Assembly (NCBI GenBank): GCA_017959525.1
Contig: JAGDAL010000247.1
Location: 1 to 5,943 of the forward strand
Source: Lachnospiraceae bacterium
GTDB taxonomy: Bacteria > Bacillota > Clostridia > Lachnospirales > Lachnospiraceae
Direction of reading: 5' to 3'
DNA length: 5,943 nt
The position numbers and the translations under genes are program-made. This document shows, piece by piece, positions 5,360 through 5,943 of this stretch. The first letter of the stretch is position 1. Every line of letters begins with the position of its first letter. The notes beneath the pieces are model-generated. The model saw nothing but the letters and a program-made list of their open reading frames with translations, did not search any database and was not told the DNA's origin.

Positions 5360-5943
5360 ATGAGTACAAATGAATTATTGGATCCAAAGGCTGATATCGA
5401 AGGCTTTTTGGAAGATTACAATCGCATGCCGGGGGTGAAGGGGAAGTTTTCTTGGCGTAAGGCCTGGGGACATTTCAAGACCATCAATCACCACAAGCGA
5501 TTGGTGATGCAGGGATGTTTCCGTTTGGGACTCTATAAGCAGGGGTTACTGCACGATATGAGCAAGTACCATCCGGTGGAATTCATTGCCGGATGTCGGT
5601 ATTTCCAGGGGGACAAAAGCCCGAACAACGTGGAACGTGAGCAGGAAGGCGCTTCCCGTGCCTGGTTGCATCACAAGGGCCGTAATTTGCATCATTTGGA
5701 GTACTGGATTGATTATACCCTTGATCCCGAGCGTCCATACGGCGGTATGAAGATGCCGGTGCGTTATGTGGTTGAGATGTATGTGGACCGGGTAGCGGCT
5801 TGCAAGAACTATATGAAGGACGCGTATCAGGACGATAGTGCCCTGAATTATTACAACAGGGGCAAGGCCAAGATGCTGTTACATCCGCAGACCGGAGCGC
5901 TGCTGGAATTTATGTTGGCCATGCTGGCTGAAAAAGGCGAAGC
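5360..5943 (+). CDS. DUF5662 family protein, HD-hydrolase-like His/Asp pattern, 3' end cut by the window
   Basis: An open frame of 194 complete codons from the ATG at 5360 with no stop before the window end. The protein resembles DUF5662, an uncharacterised family common in Clostridia (recalled, not searched). Conserved-looking blocks: WGHFKTINHHKRLVMQGCF 35-53, GLYKQGLLHDMSKYHPVEF 57-75, SRAWLHHKGRNLHHLEYW 99-116 and a helical RYVVEMYVDRVAACKNYM 135-152. The His/Asp spacing (His44/His45; His65-Asp66; His104/105; His111/112; Asp143 in VDRVAA) recalls the H...HD...D metal-binding pattern of HD-superfamily phosphohydrolases, so a metal-dependent hydrolase is plausible, but this is inference. 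The family is about 180-200 residues as I recall, so only a few residues are probably missing. No signal peptide or membrane segment. It starts one base after the GH13-like stop with a ribosome site inside that gene, so both are made from one mRNA; a link to storage-polysaccharide metabolism is suggested only by this. Confidence 0.86.
   Translation, partial: MSTNELLDPKADIEGFLEDYNRMPGVKGKFSWRKAWGHFKTINHHKRLVMQGCFRLGLYKQGLLHDMSKYHPVEFIAGCRYFQGDKSPNNVEREQEGASRAWLHHKGRNLHHLEYWIDYTLDPERPYGGMKMPVRYVVEMYVDRVAACKNYMKDAYQDDSALNYYNRGKAKMLLHPQTGALLEFMLAMLAEKGE

Noticed and set aside
1..5943. CRISPR arrays, insertion sequences, phage or defence genes, tRNAs, riboswitches
   Set aside because: No regularly spaced repeats, transposase-like frames, terminal inverted repeats, cloverleaf-like sequences or long structured leaders were seen on reading both strands.

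Overview
The window looks like chromosomal DNA of a Firmicute of the class Clostridia, most likely Lachnospiraceae. The basis is the close resemblance (from memory, no search run) of the glutamyl-tRNA synthetase, DUF1292 and DUF5662 proteins to Lachnospiraceae versions, together with moderate GC, purine-rich Shine-Dalgarno sites and sigma-A type -10/-35 boxes. It is densely coding. There is no tRNA, rRNA, CRISPR array, insertion sequence or phage gene, and the only gene-free stretch over 100 bases is a 130-base divergent promoter region (3396-3525).

Layout. (1) 1-1313, plus strand: gltX, glutamyl-tRNA synthetase, missing about the first 45-50 residues because the window starts inside it. (2) 1363-3117, plus: a compact UvrD/PcrA-like superfamily 1 DNA helicase, 49 bases after gltX with no visible terminator between, so probably co-transcribed. 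(3) 3087-3395, minus: a small, extremely acidic DUF1292 (YrzB-like) protein whose last codons overlap the end of the helicase gene tail to tail by 31 bases. (4) 3396-3525: a divergent control region with a near-consensus promoter for the DUF1292 gene on the minus strand, and an extended -10 promoter plus a small dyad for the next gene on the plus strand. (5) 3526-5358, plus: a 610-residue CBM48 + GH13 protein of the isoamylase/GlgX debranching type in which all catalytic residues are replaced. (6) 5360-5943, plus: a DUF5662 protein starting one base after the previous stop codon and running off the window; no ORF with a stop closes it here.

The most interesting element is the two-gene plus-strand unit 3526-5943. 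The GH13-like protein keeps the family's structural and peripheral motifs (NYWGY, KHNEANGE-NRDG, GNNN-YCQDNE) but has lost the nucleophile Asp, the acid/base Glu, the transition-state Asp and the associated Arg/His/Asn residues, in an intact reading frame. That pattern fits a retained pseudoenzyme, perhaps a glycogen-binding or regulatory protein, translationally coupled to an uncharacterised protein with an HD-hydrolase-like His/Asp pattern. A second point is that gltX carries Ser and Lys at the two positions that align with the glutamate-binding Tyr187 and Asn191 of Thermus GluRS. The other genes look like ordinary housekeeping genes.
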